Source: an uncultured Collinsella sp. (GTDB lineage: Bacteria; Actinomycetota; Coriobacteriia; Coriobacteriales; Coriobacteriaceae). From it: a stretch of 7,854 nucleotides of DNA. The DNA lies in assembly GCA_902494135.1 (NCBI GenBank), contig CABUSE010000060.1, positions 1-7,854 of the forward strand. The letters are read 5' to 3'. The notes below the pieces were generated by a model. The model was given only the letters and a program-made list of their open reading frames with translations. It was not told where the DNA came from and did no database searches. Shown here in pieces: positions 1-6,490 of the stretch. Within the stretch, counting starts at the first letter, position 1; the number at the start of each line of letters is the position of its first letter. The translations under genes were made by a program, and so were the position numbers.

Positions 1-1143
1 GAGCTCAAGGCCCAGGGCTTTACCGACGTGGTCGTGGCCACCGGTGCCTGGATGCCCGGTTCCGCCGGCCTGGGCGAGGGTGCCGAGCTCGATGTGCTGG
101 AGTTCCTCGAGGCCGCCAAGAAGGGCGAGAAGCTCGAGCTGGGCGAGGACGTCGTGGTCATTGGCGCCGGCAACACCGCCATGGACGCGGCGCGCGTGGC
201 CAAGCGCCTGGCCGGCGTGAAGAACGTGCGCCTGGTGTATCGCCGCACCAAGAAGCAGATGCCCGCCGACGAGGAAGAGCTTGATCTTGCTCTTGCCGAC
301 GGCGTTGAGTTCTGCGAGCTGCTGGCGCCCAAGGCACTCAACGGCGCCGTGCTGACCTGCGATGTTATGGAGCTTGGCGAGCCGGATGCAAGCGGCCGTC
401 GCAGCCCCGTCGCCACAGGCGAGACCGTCGAGCTGTCTGCCACCACGGTGATCTGCGCCGTGGGCGAGGGCATCGACGCCAGCCTGTACGATGCCGCGGG
501 CGTCGAGCACGACCGTCGCGGCCGCCTTGCCGCCACCTCCACCGGCGTTGAGGGCGTTTGGGCCGCAGGTGACTGCCGTCGCGGTCCTGCCACCGTGGTC
601 GAGGCTATCGCCGATGCCGCCGAGGTCGCCCGTGCCATCGCCGGCGTGGACTTTAACAAGTACGCCGACTGCAACGAGCAGGCCGGTCGCGAGGACACCT
701 GCTACGAGCGCAAGGGGTCGCTGTGCCGCGACAAGCGCAACTGCACCAAGACCCGCTGCCTGGGCTGCGGCTCGGTGTGCGAGGTCTGCTGCGACGTGTG
801 CCCCAACCGCGCCAACGTGGCAATTAAGGTGCCGGGCCTGGCCAAGCATCAGGTCGTCCATGTCGACGGCATGTGCAACGAGTGCGGCAACTGCGCCGTG
901 TTCTGCCCTTACCAGGAGGGTCGTCCCTACAAGGACAAGCTCACCCTGTTCTGGAGCGAGGAGGACATGGAGAACTCCGAGAACGAGGGCTTCCTGGCCG
1001 TGGACGAGGACCACTTTAAGGTTCGCGTCGCCGGCACGGTCCGCACCGTCTCGGTCGATGCCGTCAACACCGGTCTTCCCGAGGCCGTCCGCCTGACCAT
1101 CAGGGCTGTGCGCGACAACTATTCGTACCTTCTTAAGAAATAG
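1..1143 (+). CDS. ygfK: YgfK-like FAD/NAD(P)H oxidoreductase with C-terminal 4Fe-4S motifs (5' truncated by window edge)
   Basis: The reading frame is open from base 1, so this is the C-terminal 380 residues of a protein that is about 1,030 residues in E. coli YgfK. It belongs to the glutamate-synthase small-chain-like flavoproteins annotated as 'putative selenate reductase YgfK subunit'. Visible are a nucleotide-binding motif VVVIGAGNTAMDAAR (from visible residue 51), the family-typical YRRTKKQMPADEEEL just after it, and the FAD-contact GD followed by RRGPATVVEAIADA (G190-D191 onward). The C-terminal part holds a cysteine cluster C253/C256/C260/C263/C264/C267-P and a classical CxxCxxCxxxCP motif (C292, C295, C298, C302). 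The KDKLTLFW and ENSENEGFL segments near the end are also typical of YgfK. In this family the protein is thought to pass electrons between NAD(P)H and a selenium-dependent molybdenum hydroxylase, and the genes downstream fit that. The in-frame GTG at 28 is internal. Family assignment is firm; substrate and physiological direction are inferred. Confidence 0.87.
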   Translation, partial: ELKAQGFTDVVVATGAWMPGSAGLGEGAELDVLEFLEAAKKGEKLELGEDVVVIGAGNTAMDAARVAKRLAGVKNVRLVYRRTKKQMPADEEELDLALADGVEFCELLAPKALNGAVLTCDVMELGEPDASGRRSPVATGETVELSATTVICAVGEGIDASLYDAAGVEHDRRGRLAATSTGVEGVWAAGDCRRGPATVVEAIADAAEVARAIAGVDFNKYADCNEQAGREDTCYERKGSLCRDKRNCTKTRCLGCGSVCEVCCDVCPNRANVAIKVPGLAKHQVVHVDGMCNECGNCAVFCPYQEGRPYKDKLTLFWSEEDMENSENEGFLAVDEDHFKVRVAGTVRTVSVDAVNTGLPEAVRLTIRAVRDNYSYLLKK

Positions 1144-1154
1144 GCGAGTCTCTT

Positions 1155-1634
1155 ATGGCCAAATCCATTCAACATAACGTGGCCTACGTTGCCTGCGGAA
1201 GCGGTTGCGCCTCCGCAGGCGGCGATGCCCGCTGCAGCGAAGGCTGCATTGGCTGTGGCGCCTGCGTCACGGCTTGCCCCCACGGTGCCATCTCACTGGT
1301 CGACGGCGTTGCCCGCGTGGACCGCTCCAAGTGCACGGGCTGCGGCCTGTGCGGCATGGCGTGCCCGCAGCGCGTGATTGCCTTCGTTCCCGGCTACCAG
1401 AACATCCTGGTGCGCTGTAACAACACCGACAAGGGCGCCATTGCGCGCAAGATCTGCGACACGAGCTGCATCGGTTGCGGCATGTGCGCCAAAAAGTGCC
1501 CTGCCGGCGCTATTCGCATCGAGGACAACTGCGCCCATATCGACGGCGCGGACTGCCTGTCGTGCGGCATGTGCGCGGTTGTGTGCCCGCATGGCGCCAT
1601 TCACGACCGCACCGGCATTGCCGCCGGCGTGTAG
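1155..1634 (+). CDS. RnfB-like soluble polyferredoxin, four 4Fe-4S motifs
   Basis: This 159-residue protein is almost entirely iron-sulfur modules. There are four CxxCxxCxxxCP motifs, starting at C31, C60, C105 and C134, in two pairs. Extra cysteines lie at 14, 18, 27, 88, 101 and 126. The linker ILVRCNNTDKGAIARKICD (about residues 84-102) and the AYVAC opening resemble the ferredoxin part of RnfB-type proteins. The membrane anchor of true RnfB is absent: there is no hydrophobic helix or signal peptide, so it should be cytoplasmic. It starts 11 bases after the ygfK-like stop, with a weak GGCGAG ribosome site 6 bases upstream of ATG, and ends 12 bases before the hydroxylase gene. The three genes are therefore almost certainly co-transcribed. 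Inferred role: electron carrier between the molybdenum hydroxylase and the YgfK flavoprotein. A link to a membrane Rnf complex is possible but no other rnf gene is visible. Confidence 0.88.
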   Translation: MAKSIQHNVAYVACGSGCASAGGDARCSEGCIGCGACVTACPHGAISLVDGVARVDRSKCTGCGLCGMACPQRVIAFVPGYQNILVRCNNTDKGAIARKICDTSCIGCGMCAKKCPAGAIRIEDNCAHIDGADCLSCGMCAVVCPHGAIHDRTGIAAGV

Positions 1635-1646
1635 AAGGGAATCACC

Positions 1647-4424
1647 ATGGCACAGGAATTCACTTTTACCGTTAACGGCGTGGAGCGCACGACGACTCAG
1701 AACAAACCGCTGCTGCGCTACCTGCGGGACGACCTGCATATTCACTCCGCCAAGGACGGCTGCTCCGAGGGCGCGTGCGGTACCTGCACCATCCACGTGG
1801 ACGGTGCGGCCGTCAAGGCGTGCGTACTGACCACTGCTCTTGCCGCCGGTCGCAACATCGTGACCGTCGAGGGCCTGCCCGAGGACGTGCGCGAGGCCTT
1901 CGTGTACGCCTTTGGCGCCGTGGGCGCCGTGCAGTGCGGCTTTTGCATCCCCGGCATGGTCATGGCGGGTGCAGCGCTCATCGCCGAGGACCCCGAGCCC
2001 ACCGAGGAGCAGATCAAGTACGCCATCCGCGGCAATGTCTGCCGTTGCACCGGCTACAAGAAGATTATCGAGGGCATCTCGCTGGCAGCTGCGGTGCTCC
2101 GTGGCGAAAAGCAGATCGACGAGGATCTGGAGCGCGGCGATGACTACGGCGTGGGCAAGCGCGCCTTCCGTATCGACGTGCGCAAGAAGGTGCTCGGCGA
2201 GGGCAAGTATCCCGACGACATCGACGAGCTCGATCAGCCGGGCCTGACCTATGCCAGCGCCGTTCGCTCCAAGTATCCGCGCGCCCGCGTGCTCTCCATC
2301 GACACCTCCAAGGCCGAGGCCCTGCCCGGTGTGGTGGGCATCCTGCGAGCCGAGGACGTGCCGGTCAACCAGGTCGGCCACCTTATCCAGGACTGGGACG
2401 TCATGATCGCCCAGGGCGATATCACCCGCTGCGTGGGCGACGCCATCGCGCTGGTGGTTGCCGAGGACGAGGCGACGCTCGAGAAGGCCAAGAAGCTCGT
2501 AAAGATCGATTACGAGCCGCTGGAGCCCGTGCGCAACATCGCCGAGGCCAGGTCTGCCGACGCCCCGCGCCTGCATGACAGTTTCTTTGCCTTTGGCAAC
2601 ACGGTGGAGCTCAAGGACAACGTGTGCCAGAGCCGCCATGTGACGCGTGGCGACGCCGCCAAGGCGCTGGCGGAGAGCGCGTTCACCGTGACGCAGCGCT
2701 TTACTACGCCCTTTACCGAGCATGCTTTCTTGGAGCCCGAGTGCGCCGTCGCCTTCCCGTACAAGAACGGCGTCAAGGTGCAGTCGACCGACCAGGGCGC
2801 CTACGACACGCGTAAAGAGTGCGCCCACATGTTTGGCTGGGATAGCGAGCCCGAGCGCGTGGTCGTCGAGACCATGCTCGTGGGCGGCGGCTTTGGCGGC
2901 AAGGAGGACGTGTCCATCCAGCATCTGGCCGCGCTCGCCGCATATAAGTTCCAGCGTCCCGTGAAGTGCAAGCTCACGCGTGCCGAGTCGCTCGCGTTCC
3001 ATCCCAAGCGCCACGCCATGGACGGCACCTTTACGCTGGGCTGCGACGCCGAGGGCAACTTTACCGGTCTGGATTGCGAGATCAACTTTGATACCGGCGC
3101 CTACGCGTCGCTGTGCGGCCCGGTGCTCGAGCGCGCCTGTACGCATGCCGTCGGCCCCTACAAGTACCAGAATACCGACATTCGCGGCTTTGGCTACTAC
3201 ACCAACAACCCGCCCGCCGGTGCGTACCGAGGCTTTGGCGTTTGCCAGTCCGAGTTTGCGCTCGAGAGCCTGATCGACCTGCTGGCCGAGAAGGTCGGCC
3301 TGGATCCGTGGGAGATCCGCTACCGTAACGCCATCGAGCCGGGCGAAGTTTTGCCCAACGGCCAGATTGCCGACTGTTCCACGGCGCTGAAGGAGACGCT
3401 GCTCGAGGTCAAGGATGCCTACTACGCGCATCCCGGACACGCCGGTATCGCCTGCGCCATGAAGAACGCCGGCGTGGGCGTGGGCCTGCCCGATGCCGGC
3501 CGCTGCAAGATCCGCATCGAGGATGGCCGCGCCGTGGTCTACGCCGCCACGTCCGACATCGGCCAGGGCTGTAACACCGTCTTTTTGCAAGACGTTGCCG
3601 AGGCCTGCGGTCTGCCGCTTCGCTGCATCGCCAATGGCGAGTGCTCCACCGAGAACGCTCCCGACTCCGGCACCACGTCTGGCTCGCGTCAGACGGTCGT
3701 GACCGGCGAGGCCGTGCGCGGTGCCGCCTTCCTGCTGCGCGATGCCATGCTTGACATCGAGGCCGGCAAGCCTGCACCCGATACTCCCGTGAGCGCGCAT
3801 GGCGACGGCGTCAAGATCGAGTACGACGACGGTCGCGCCTATCAGCTGCACACGCAGGAACTCGTCGCCGGCCAGGGCATGCATCCTCAGGATCCTGCGG
3901 CCGCCATCAAGGCGCTCGAGGGGTGCGAGTTTGGCTACGCGTATCTGGAGCCGACCGACAAGCTGGGCGCCGACGTTCCCAACCCCAAGAGCCACATCTG
4001 CTACGGTTTTGCCACGCATGTGGTCATTCTGGACGATGACGGCCGCGTGAGCGAGGTCTATGCTGCGCACGATTCCGGCAAGGTGGTCAACCCCATCTCC
4101 ATCCAGGGCCAGATTGAAGGCGGCGTGCTCATGGGTATGGGCTATGCGCTTACCGAGGACTGGCCGCTCAAGGACTGCGTACCCCAGGCCAGGTACGGCA
4201 CGCTCGGGCTGTTCCGTGCGCCCGAGATCCCGAATATCCACGCCATCTACGTGGAGAAGGACGAGCTGTTGCCCGTGGCATACGGCGGCAAGGGCATCGG
4301 CGAGATCGCAACGATCCCCACGGCGCCCGCCGTGCAGAACGCCTATCGCGCATTCGACGGCAAGCTGCGTCCGGATCTGCCCATGGTGGATACGCCCTAC
4401 AGCCGCGCCCGTCACCGCGGGTAG
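1647..4424 (+). CDS. Fused [2Fe-2S]/molybdopterin hydroxylase, selenium-dependent xanthine dehydrogenase type (XdhD-like)
   Basis: This 925-residue protein of the xanthine dehydrogenase/aldehyde oxidase family hydroxylates an N-heterocycle, most likely a purine, in the cytoplasm. A plant-type [2Fe-2S] domain comes first (C39, C44, C47, C59), then the helical [2Fe-2S] domain (C97, C100, C132, C134). The a/b hammerhead follows (about 150-290), then the Mo-binding domains with GGGFGGKE (413-420), AYRGFG (R528) and DIGQGCNT. GGKGIGE places the catalytic base at E886, matching bovine Glu1261; E420 and R528 match bovine Glu802 and Arg880. There is no FAD domain. Iron-sulfur and Mo modules fused in one chain occur in E. 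coli XdhD and in the family named 'selenium-dependent xanthine dehydrogenase'; selenium there is a labile ligand, so no in-frame UGA is expected and none is seen. The start has AAGGGA six bases upstream of ATG. Last gene of the unit, followed by a terminator. Whether the substrate is xanthine, hypoxanthine or another purine cannot be told from sequence. Confidence 0.9.
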   Translation: MAQEFTFTVNGVERTTTQNKPLLRYLRDDLHIHSAKDGCSEGACGTCTIHVDGAAVKACVLTTALAAGRNIVTVEGLPEDVREAFVYAFGAVGAVQCGFCIPGMVMAGAALIAEDPEPTEEQIKYAIRGNVCRCTGYKKIIEGISLAAAVLRGEKQIDEDLERGDDYGVGKRAFRIDVRKKVLGEGKYPDDIDELDQPGLTYASAVRSKYPRARVLSIDTSKAEALPGVVGILRAEDVPVNQVGHLIQDWDVMIAQGDITRCVGDAIALVVAEDEATLEKAKKLVKIDYEPLEPVRNIAEARSADAPRLHDSFFAFGNTVELKDNVCQSRHVTRGDAAKALAESAFTVTQRFTTPFTEHAFLEPECAVAFPYKNGVKVQSTDQGAYDTRKECAHMFGWDSEPERVVVETMLVGGGFGGKEDVSIQHLAALAAYKFQRPVKCKLTRAESLAFHPKRHAMDGTFTLGCDAEGNFTGLDCEINFDTGAYASLCGPVLERACTHAVGPYKYQNTDIRGFGYYTNNPPAGAYRGFGVCQSEFALESLIDLLAEKVGLDPWEIRYRNAIEPGEVLPNGQIADCSTALKETLLEVKDAYYAHPGHAGIACAMKNAGVGVGLPDAGRCKIRIEDGRAVVYAATSDIGQGCNTVFLQDVAEACGLPLRCIANGECSTENAPDSGTTSGSRQTVVTGEAVRGAAFLLRDAMLDIEAGKPAPDTPVSAHGDGVKIEYDDGRAYQLHTQELVAGQGMHPQDPAAAIKALEGCEFGYAYLEPTDKLGADVPNPKSHICYGFATHVVILDDDGRVSEVYAAHDSGKVVNPISIQGQIEGGVLMGMGYALTEDWPLKDCVPQARYGTLGLFRAPEIPNIHAIYVEKDELLPVAYGGKGIGEIATIPTAPAVQNAYRAFDGKLRPDLPMVDTPYSRARHRG

Positions 4425-4493
4425 GGTAGGGCGCGGACGACCATTGCTGACGGGCCGTTCGCGCTCAGCATCAACTACATACGCTGCGCCTTT

Positions 4494-4529
4494 GGCCCCG
4501 GCTCCATCGCGAGCTGGGGCCTTTTGTTT
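4494..4529 (+). terminator. Intrinsic terminator of the hydroxylase operon
   Basis: An 11-bp stem (GGCCCCGGCTC with GAGCTGGGGCC, one G-U wobble) closes a six-base loop (CATCGC) and is followed directly by TTTTGTTT. It lies 69 bases after the hydroxylase stop codon and is a textbook Rho-independent terminator. It separates the molybdenum hydroxylase unit from the repeat/ATPase module. Confidence 0.88.
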
Positions 4530-4605
4530 GGAGCGGAGACAGCATCCCGGAATTCGGGCAATCCGGTGGTCAGGGGTTGAGCGAGCGTCGCGCTAAGGAT
4601 GCCAA

Positions 4606-4720
4606 GCGTAAAACCTTCAATGAAAATGGCGTAAAAACTACATCTGTCATGGCGTAAAAACTACATTGAAAGTAGCGTAAAATCAGCATTGAGAATGGCG
4701 TAATTTCGCATATCGCGTGA
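4606..4720 (+). repeat. Tandem array, five units with an exact 23-base period, upstream of the DUF4143 ATPase
   Basis: Units begin at 4606, 4629, 4652, 4675 and 4698, always 23 bases apart. The consensus begins GCGTAAAAACTACATTGAAA and ends with three further bases, usually ATG. GCGTAA and the C at unit position 10 are invariant in all five; CA at positions 13-14 is kept in the first four. Units 2 and 3 share their first 15 bases, and unit 5 is degenerate after GCGTAA. The array is AT-richer than its surroundings and ends 19 bases before the ATPase start codon. The period is not a multiple of three, so it is not a coding repeat. The layout resembles iterons or a multi-site operator; the binding protein is unknown, and the adjacent ATPase is a candidate. 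The rest of the 4425-4739 gap holds only the terminator and nothing else I can identify. Confidence 0.9.
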
Positions 4721-4721
4721 T

Positions 4722-4730
4722 AGAGAGGGA
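4722..4730 (+). promoter_or_regulatory. Ribosome binding site fixing the GTG start of the ATPase
   Basis: AGAGAGGGA lies nine bases upstream of GTG at 4740. The nearby ATG at 4744 is out of frame, so this site supports the GTG start. Confidence 0.65.
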
Positions 4731-4739
4731 CGGCCGTCT

Positions 4740-6035
4740 GTGGATGCACCAAAGAGATTGACCCAAAAGGGATATAGGCCCCGGCTCATAGAGGAGCGCC
4801 TCGACACCCTTATGCGGGCGTTTGGCTGTGTGGAGATCAACGGCCCCAAATGGTGCGGCAAGACCTGGACGGCGCTCTCTCGCTCGGCGAGCGTCTCCAG
4901 GCTCGATGAGCCTGCGCAGCGTGCGGCGGCAGAGGTCGACCCAAGCCTGGCGCTCATCGGCGATGCGCCACACCTGGTCGATGAATGGCAGGAGGTGCCC
5001 GAGGTTTGGGATGCCGCCCGGCGTTTCGTGGACGCGAGCGGCAACGAACGGGGGACACTTTTGCTCACGGGCTCGACCGCGCTCAAAAGCGAGGAGCGCA
5101 GCCATGTTCGTCATTCCGGCACGGGTAGGATCGCCCGTCTGTCAATGCGCCCCATGGCCCTGTGTGAGTCGGGCGACGGCGAGCCGCTCGTGTCACTGGC
5201 AAGCCTCTTTAAGGGCGAGGATTTTGCCCCTCAGCGTCGCGAGAGCACGGTGGATGACGTCGCCCGCTGGTGCTGCAGGGGCGGTTGGCCTGCAAATCTT
5301 GGGCTTTCGGAAGATCTTGCGCGAGAGACGGCAAGCCAGTACGTGCACTCGGTGCTCGACGTCAACGTGCTGGACGAGGGCATGTCGCCCGAGCTTGCAC
5401 ACGGCCTTTTGCGAGCTCTTGCCATGAACGAGAGCCAGGCTGTCACGTACAAGACGCTCGTAAAGGACGCCTCGTACGGTGAGGCGGGCCCCGACGAGAG
5501 GACCATCGCTGCGTACTTGGACCTCTTCAACAGGCTCAAGCTGACCGAGGACCTGTGCGGATGGGAGCCGCCCATGCGCTCGAAGGCCCGCGTTCGCGTG
5601 CGCCCCAAGCGCTACTTCTGTGACCCGTCACTTGCGGCGGCGTTGCTGGGGGCTACCCCTGAGCGGCTGCTTGGCGATATGCAAACGCTGGGGATGCTCT
5701 TTGAGAATCTCGTCCTGCGCGACATGCGCGTGTTCCTTTCCACCTACGGCGGTGTCGACAACAGTGTCCATTATTTCCGAGATGAGAAGGGCCTTGAGGT
5801 CGATCTGATCGTTGAGCACGACGGGCGCTGGGGAGCCATCGAGGTCAAGCTGAGTGATGCGAAAGCAGACGATGGAGCGAGAAATCTCAAGGCGCTGGAG
5901 AGGAAAGTGCTCTCCAATCCTGCCGCCCAGAATGCCGCGCCGGCGTTTTTGGCGGTCGTGGTTGGAAAGGGGAGCATTGCCTACACACGCGACGACGGCG
6001 TGGCGGTGATTCCCATGGCGGCACTTGGGGCGTAG
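4740..6035 (+). CDS. AAA-type ATPase with C-terminal DUF4143 (PD-(D/E)xK-like) domain
   Basis: This 431-residue protein has the two-part layout of the widespread prokaryotic AAA_14/DUF4143 family, at about the usual length. The N-terminal ATPase part has a Walker A GPKWCGKT (35-42) and a Walker B LVDEWQ (79-84, D81/E82). A linker with a winged-helix look (about 210-270, around NESQAVTYKTLVKDASYG) follows. The C-terminal part ends in a nuclease-fold signature: D355 in EVDLIV and E368-V369-K370 in AIEVK, spaced as in PD-(D/E)xK enzymes. No signal peptide or membrane segment is seen. The GTG start is chosen for its ribosome site and the conserved N-terminal RPRLIEERLD. The gene is alone, between a terminator upstream and a non-coding region downstream. 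Biochemical function of this family is largely undetermined; roles in DNA transactions or stress have been suggested. Binding of the protein to the 23-base array just upstream is my inference. Confidence 0.87.
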   Translation: MDAPKRLTQKGYRPRLIEERLDTLMRAFGCVEINGPKWCGKTWTALSRSASVSRLDEPAQRAAAEVDPSLALIGDAPHLVDEWQEVPEVWDAARRFVDASGNERGTLLLTGSTALKSEERSHVRHSGTGRIARLSMRPMALCESGDGEPLVSLASLFKGEDFAPQRRESTVDDVARWCCRGGWPANLGLSEDLARETASQYVHSVLDVNVLDEGMSPELAHGLLRALAMNESQAVTYKTLVKDASYGEAGPDERTIAAYLDLFNRLKLTEDLCGWEPPMRSKARVRVRPKRYFCDPSLAAALLGATPERLLGDMQTLGMLFENLVLRDMRVFLSTYGGVDNSVHYFRDEKGLEVDLIVEHDGRWGAIEVKLSDAKADDGARNLKALERKVLSNPAAQNAAPAFLAVVVGKGSIAYTRDDGVAVIPMAALGA

Positions 6036-6061
6036 TGGTTTTGCGGGCGTGCCGTGCTTCC

Positions 6062-6085
6062 TTTACCGAAAATCCATTTGGTAAA
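6062..6085. repeat. Inverted repeat TTTACC-N12-GGTAAA (operator-like)
   Basis: Two perfect six-base arms flank a 12-base AT-rich spacer whose AAAT/ATTT ends extend the symmetry. It lies 26 bases after the ATPase stop, lacks a T-tract, and its right arm overlaps the -35 hexamer of the candidate promoter at 6078-6106. A regulator-binding site is more likely than a terminator. Confidence 0.45.
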
Positions 6086-6106
6086 CCAGATGCTCGCGGA
6101 TAGAAT
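6078..6106 (+). promoter_or_regulatory. Candidate sigma70-type promoter
   Basis: TTGGTA (6078-6083; 4 of 6 to consensus) and TAGAAT (6101-6106; 5 of 6) are separated by 17 bases. Transcription would begin near 6113, just where a strong hairpin-forming stretch starts, and run to the terminator at 6281-6328. No coding gene with a good ribosome site follows directly. Confidence 0.4.
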
Positions 6107-6112
6107 AAAGTT

Positions 6113-6328
6113 GACGGCGGCCCAAGGGTGATAGCTGGGCAGCGCCGTTGCTTGGTCAAGAGGTCAGCGCCTTAATGGCAGCGACTTGTTATGCTTCGAA
6201 TGCTGCTTGAGTGCCTCGGAAAGTTCGATAAGCGCCGTGAAGAGCGAGACCAAAGCAACCAAGAGCTCTACGAGCTCTGATGGGCCCGGGATGACCGCTG
6301 ATTCAAGTCACCGGGCCTAAATCTTTTT
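6113..6328 (+). ncRNA. Candidate small RNA of about 215 bases between ATPase and exonuclease genes
   Basis: This stretch is bounded by a promoter-like sequence and an intrinsic terminator. It begins with a hairpin: ACGGCG-GCCCA (6114-6124) pairs with TGGGC-(AG)-CGCCGT (6136-6148), 11 bp with a two-base bulge. AGCGCC recurs at 6141, 6166 and 6231, and the palindrome GAGCTC occurs twice (6263, 6272). The only sense frame of note is 29 codons (6191-6280, ending ELYEL) without a ribosome site. On the opposite strand a 47-codon frame (6307 down to 6164) encodes a hydrophobic ELVELLVALVSLFTALIEL segment followed by a basic tail, but has no ATG or GTG. I do not recognise a known RNA family. It could instead be just the ATPase 3' untranslated region, or an antisense RNA over a small membrane peptide. 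Confidence 0.3.
6281..6328 (+). terminator. Intrinsic terminator
   Basis: GGCCCGG (6283-6289) pairs with CCGGGCC (6311-6317), extended outward by a G-U and a U-A pair. After a two-base bulge, TGAC (6292-6295) pairs with GTCA (6307-6310) around an 11-base loop. A five-T run (6324-6328) follows after a six-base gap. It would end either the candidate small RNA or read-through from the ATPase gene. Confidence 0.65.
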
Positions 6329-6490
6329 CATGCATTTGAATAGAGCGGGCGATTCTCTTGGGGCCGTCTGCATGGCGTGCGACCAGCGCATGGTATTGCG
6401 CCCCGCTTTCATGTCCGCACGGGCGCCTATCCTTACGGCAATGTAGCCGCCTATGTAGCAAGCGGCAGTTGACGGAGAAAGGCCCTAACC
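6329..6490 (+). other. Leader of the exonuclease gene; small alternative hairpins, no gene seen
   Basis: I see no credible coding sequence here. A 31-codon minus-strand frame (6412 down to 6317) lacks a ribosome site. AGCGGG (6344-6349) can pair with CCCGCT (6402-6407). Close to the start codon, CGGC/GCCG (6436-6439 with 6446-6449) and GCCGC/GCGGC (6446-6450 with 6462-6466) are mutually exclusive hairpins just upstream of the AGAAAGG ribosome site (6476-6482). ATGTAGC is directly repeated at 6441 and 6453. No clear promoter for the exonuclease gene was found. Confidence 0.4.

Noticed and set aside
1293..4415. A 1,040-codon open frame on the minus strand opposite the hydroxylase gene
   Set aside because: It is a shadow of strong G/C third-position bias in the well-recognised + strand genes. 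Its translation is rich in Ala/Val/His/Gly without recognisable motifs, and it runs across two clearly real genes.
1647..4424. In-frame selenocysteine in the hydroxylase
   Set aside because: No in-frame UGA interrupts the gene; selenium in this family is a labile cofactor, not encoded selenocysteine.
4666..4716. A promoter inside the 23-base array (TTGAGA at 4689 with TATCGC at 4711, or TAAAAT at 4678)
   Set aside because: The spacing or the hexamer match is poor in each combination, so no promoter call is supported, although the ATPase gene must have one nearby.
4606..4720. CRISPR array
   Set aside because: Units are contiguous with a 23-base period and have no unique spacers; no cas genes are nearby.
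4570..4752. A 60-codon minus-strand frame across the 23-base array
   Set aside because: The repeat period is not a multiple of three, so units are read in different frames; the frame exists only because the array is AT-rich, and it has no ribosome site.
6317..6412. A 31-codon minus-strand frame (begins MKAGRNTMRW, ends FKCMKKI) in the exonuclease leader
   Set aside because: There is no ribosome binding site, it is short, and it overlaps the terminator stem of the opposite strand. It could be a remnant, but nothing supports expression.
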